The notes below the pieces were generated by a model. That model saw only the letters and a program-made list of their open reading frames with translations, was not told the DNA's origin and did not search any database. The position numbers and the translations under genes are program-made. 6,712 nt of DNA, taken from Gemmataceae bacterium. Its GTDB lineage: Bacteria; Planctomycetota; Planctomycetia; Gemmatales; Gemmataceae. Location: positions 1-6,712 of the forward strand of contig CANJKY010000209.1 in NCBI GenBank assembly GCA_947474875.1, read 5' to 3'. Shown in pieces: positions 4,449 to 6,712 of the stretch. Each line of letters opens with the position of its first letter. The stretch's first letter is position 1.

Positions 4449-6712
4449 CTACCCGCTCGTTTTGAACTGTAGCTTGCCGAAGAACAGCATCTTTCGGTCG
4501 CCGGTGCGGTACAGTTCCTCCAACATCAGCCGCACGTCCGGGGTCATCTTCCGCGGCTTGAACCCGTCCACGTTCCCGTCCACCTGCACCCGCAGCGGCT
4601 TCTCCCAGTCAATCATGTCCTTCTCCAGCCAGACGGTGATCTGCTTCGCTCCCCGCACCCCCCGCACCTTGATCTCGTTACCCACGATGTCGGCGGTGAA
4701 CTCGGCCGGCAGCGGCACCCGGTCCGGCCGCTCGCCGTTCACGAATTTGTTGCTCTTGCCCAGTTCGGTCGCCCCCACCCAGTAGAACCGGTCGTCGGTG
4801 TCGCGGAACGTCTGCCACGCCTCGAACCGCTTGCCGTCCTGCCGCAGGGTGCCCACCCCTCGCACCCGCGACTTGCGGTTCATCCAGTCGAATAGGGTGG
4901 GCAACTCGGCCGAGTACCACTCCGACCCGCGACCCTTGTACACGCTCAGGATGGAGTAGAAGCCGAGCGCCAGCCAGTTCTCGTAGATCCGCCGCAGGGC
5001 GTCCACCGACGGCCCGGCCATCTCCCCGGTCACGCAGTACACCGGGCACTTCTGCGCGTTCTTCCAATAGTACCAGTAGAACTGGTGCACCGGGAACGGT
5101 CCCATGCACACCACCCCGGCCAGCAGGTCCGGCTTGCTCATGCTCAGGTCGAGGGCGAAGTTGGCCCCGTTGCTCAGCCCGAGGGCGAACACCCGGTCCT
5201 GGTCGATCTGGAACTTGCGGGACAGGTCGCGGATGCAGGACACGATCAGCCGGTGGTCCTTGCCGGTGTGGTCGAACGGCTTGCCGCCAAACCGCGGCGC
5301 CCACTCTATGGCGGCGACCACGTAGCCGAACCGGTCGGCCTCCTCCCCGACCAGCCCGACCATCTTCTCCGCCCCGAACGCCGGGTCGTTCAGCGCCAGG
5401 ATGACCGGGTACGGCCGGCCGTGGTGGTACTCCCGCGGCAGCCGCACGTAGTAGGTCATGCCGGCCGAGTCGTCCGGGAGTGGGCCGGTTTCGATCTTGT
5501 ACACGTCCGGCGCCCCGGCCTCCTTCGGGTCGACCTTGGTGCCGCGGATCTTCGCCGGGTCGTCCGGGTCGATCGGCGGCAGCAGGGTGACGATCTGGGC
5601 CAGCTCGTCCGGCGGGAGGCCGTCGGCCGAACCGGAATACGCCTTGTACAGCTGCGCCCGGTCGTTCGCCGAGTCCGCCCGCAGGTACGCGGTGATCATC
5701 TGCCGCGTCCGCCACACCTTCGCCCCGACCGCCGGATCCTGGAACGCCCCGTTCTTCCCCTTCAGCCAGCCGGTGACGGCCAGCGCCAGCAGCTTGTCTC
5801 CGGTCAGGTCCGGCTGTTTGCCCGCCGCCGCCCGGTCCTCCTCTTGTTTCGCCTGCACCAGGAACCGCTCGACCCGCCCGAGCGTGTCCGGGTGGATTTC
5901 CCGGTAAACGGCCTCACCGCCGTCGAGCAGCGCCAACAGGTCGGATGACAGCGACTTCTGCGGCGCCAGGTCGAACGCGATCCCGCCGCCGACCGCCGCG
6001 TGCGTCTTCCGCACCATCGCCCCGCTCTCGCGGTCGAGGAGGTCCCGCAGCCACCGCCGGGCGGTCTCGTACCGCGGCACCGCCTCGTCCACCTTCGCCT
6101 TCAGGTCGGCGAACTCGGTCAGGTCTTTCGGGTCGTTGGACTTCGGCTGGTACCCGGCCAGGACGGACGCCGCCAGCTTGTACTGTCCGGCCCCCACCGC
6201 CGCCTTCAGCTCCTCGATCACCCACCGCGTCTCCGCCTGGTCGAGGTCGGCGGTCAGCTTGTCGAACCGGTCGGCCGCCTCCTTCGGCCACGCCCACGGG
6301 CAGTCCTTCTTGGTGCGGGCCAGTTCCTCGCGGGCGGCGGCCAGAAACCCCACCTGCTTCATGTACTGGGCGATGGTCATCCGCTTCATCGGGTCCGGGG
6401 CGGGGATCCAGCCGTCGGTCAGGTCCGGGTGGGTGGCGAGCAGCTTGCGGAGGCCGTCCGGCCCGAACTCCTTCGGGTCGTACACCTGCCGCCAGCGGTG
6501 GGTGGCCGAGTCGATCTTCAGCGCCGTCGGCGACAGGTACGTCACCACCTGGATAATCTTCTCCGGCGGGGCGTTGCGGAACCCCGGCTCGGTCGACCGG
6601 ATCTCCATCGTCCGCACCCAGTCGGCGTTGAACTCGCCCACGCTCATCTCGCCCATCGGCGGCAGCGGGTTCTTCGCCCCGTTCAGCCAGGTGTACCAGC
6701 GGCTGAACACCA
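4449..6712 (-). CDS. Large alpha/beta-hydrolase-fold (esterase/peptidase-like) protein, 5' partial
   Basis: The frame is open to the right edge. The GTG at 6710 has no clear ribosome binding site in view and no signal peptide follows it, so the true start lies outside; residue numbers here count from that GTG. Residues 1-400 are mostly helical, charged and repeat-like (for example 120-230, possibly TPR-like), with no family I can name. Residues about 405-615 form an alpha/beta-hydrolase of the PHB-depolymerase/feruloyl-esterase-like type: MTYYVRLPREYHHGRPYPVI (418-437), then the nucleophile elbow GLSNGA (511-516, Ser513, codon 5172-5174) and a last helix LPTLFDWM (603-610). At the expected catalytic Asp the protein reads GEMAG (562-566), and at the expected His it reads GRGSEW (593-598). 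The last 140 residues look like a beta-rich C-terminal domain that I associate with planctomycete hydrolases, ending EELYRTGDRKMLFFGKLQF. It may be a pseudoenzyme. It precedes the porin on the same strand. Confidence 0.8.
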   Translation of the reverse strand, partial: VFSRWYTWLNGAKNPLPPMGEMSVGEFNADWVRTMEIRSTEPGFRNAPPEKIIQVVTYLSPTALKIDSATHRWRQVYDPKEFGPDGLRKLLATHPDLTDGWIPAPDPMKRMTIAQYMKQVGFLAAAREELARTKKDCPWAWPKEAADRFDKLTADLDQAETRWVIEELKAAVGAGQYKLAASVLAGYQPKSNDPKDLTEFADLKAKVDEAVPRYETARRWLRDLLDRESGAMVRKTHAAVGGGIAFDLAPQKSLSSDLLALLDGGEAVYREIHPDTLGRVERFLVQAKQEEDRAAAGKQPDLTGDKLLALAVTGWLKGKNGAFQDPAVGAKVWRTRQMITAYLRADSANDRAQLYKAYSGSADGLPPDELAQIVTLLPPIDPDDPAKIRGTKVDPKEAGAPDVYKIETGPLPDDSAGMTYYVRLPREYHHGRPYPVILALNDPAFGAEKMVGLVGEEADRFGYVVAAIEWAPRFGGKPFDHTGKDHRLIVSCIRDLSRKFQIDQDRVFALGLSNGANFALDLSMSKPDLLAGVVCMGPFPVHQFYWYYWKNAQKCPVYCVTGEMAGPSVDALRRIYENWLALGFYSILSVYKGRGSEWYSAELPTLFDWMNRKSRVRGVGTLRQDGKRFEAWQTFRDTDDRFYWVGATELGKSNKFVNGERPDRVPLPAEFTADIVGNEIKVRGVRGAKQITVWLEKDMIDWEKPLRVQVDGNVDGFKPRKMTPDVRLMLEELYRTGDRKMLFFGKLQFKTSG

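Noticed and set aside
5085..5948. Open frame of 287 codons on the + strand antisense to the large hydrolase
   Set aside because: Same kind of antisense shadow; no recognisable motif, and the - strand protein has clear domain structure.
1..6712. Searched for tRNA or rRNA genes, CRISPR repeats, insertion sequences, attachment sites and a defence or other novel system
   Set aside because: No direct repeats with spacers, no transposase or integrase motifs, and no RNA-gene signatures were seen. The genes belong to housekeeping and envelope functions.

Overview
The window is GC-rich bacterial DNA with strong third-position G/C bias. It most likely comes from a planctomycete of the Gemmata type. 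This rests on recognised gene families: a DUF4038 (GH140-like) glycosidase, a long phosphate-selective-type porin, and a large multidomain secreted-type esterase ending in a domain I associate with planctomycetes. No marker gene is present, so the taxonomic call is inference.

Layout. The left part (1-2599) is a tight + strand run. It holds the 3' part of a DUF4038/GH140-like glycosidase (open at the left edge), then purE (986-1495), then purK (1499-2599). The glycosidase and purE overlap by four bases (ATGA). purE and purK lie in the same frame, separated only by a tandem TGA TGA before the purK ATG. Together PurK and PurE convert AIR to CAIR in two steps of de novo purine synthesis. The glycosidase has no obvious metabolic link to them.

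The right part (2672-6712) is on the - strand. It holds a 541-residue OprO/OprP-like outer-membrane porin and, upstream of it in transcription order, a large alpha/beta-hydrolase-fold protein that is open at the right edge. They are separated by 151 bases that contain a probable terminator and hairpins close to the porin start. The two halves converge at 2600-2671, a short gap almost filled by a long hairpin that probably terminates transcription in both directions and contains an 11-G tract.

No RNA genes, CRISPR arrays, insertion sequences or attachment sites were seen. The window looks like ordinary chromosomal backbone. The points most worth a second look are the apparent loss of the catalytic His and Asp in the large hydrolase, the in-frame double-stop junction between purE and purK, and a two-residue insertion in a conserved PurE loop.
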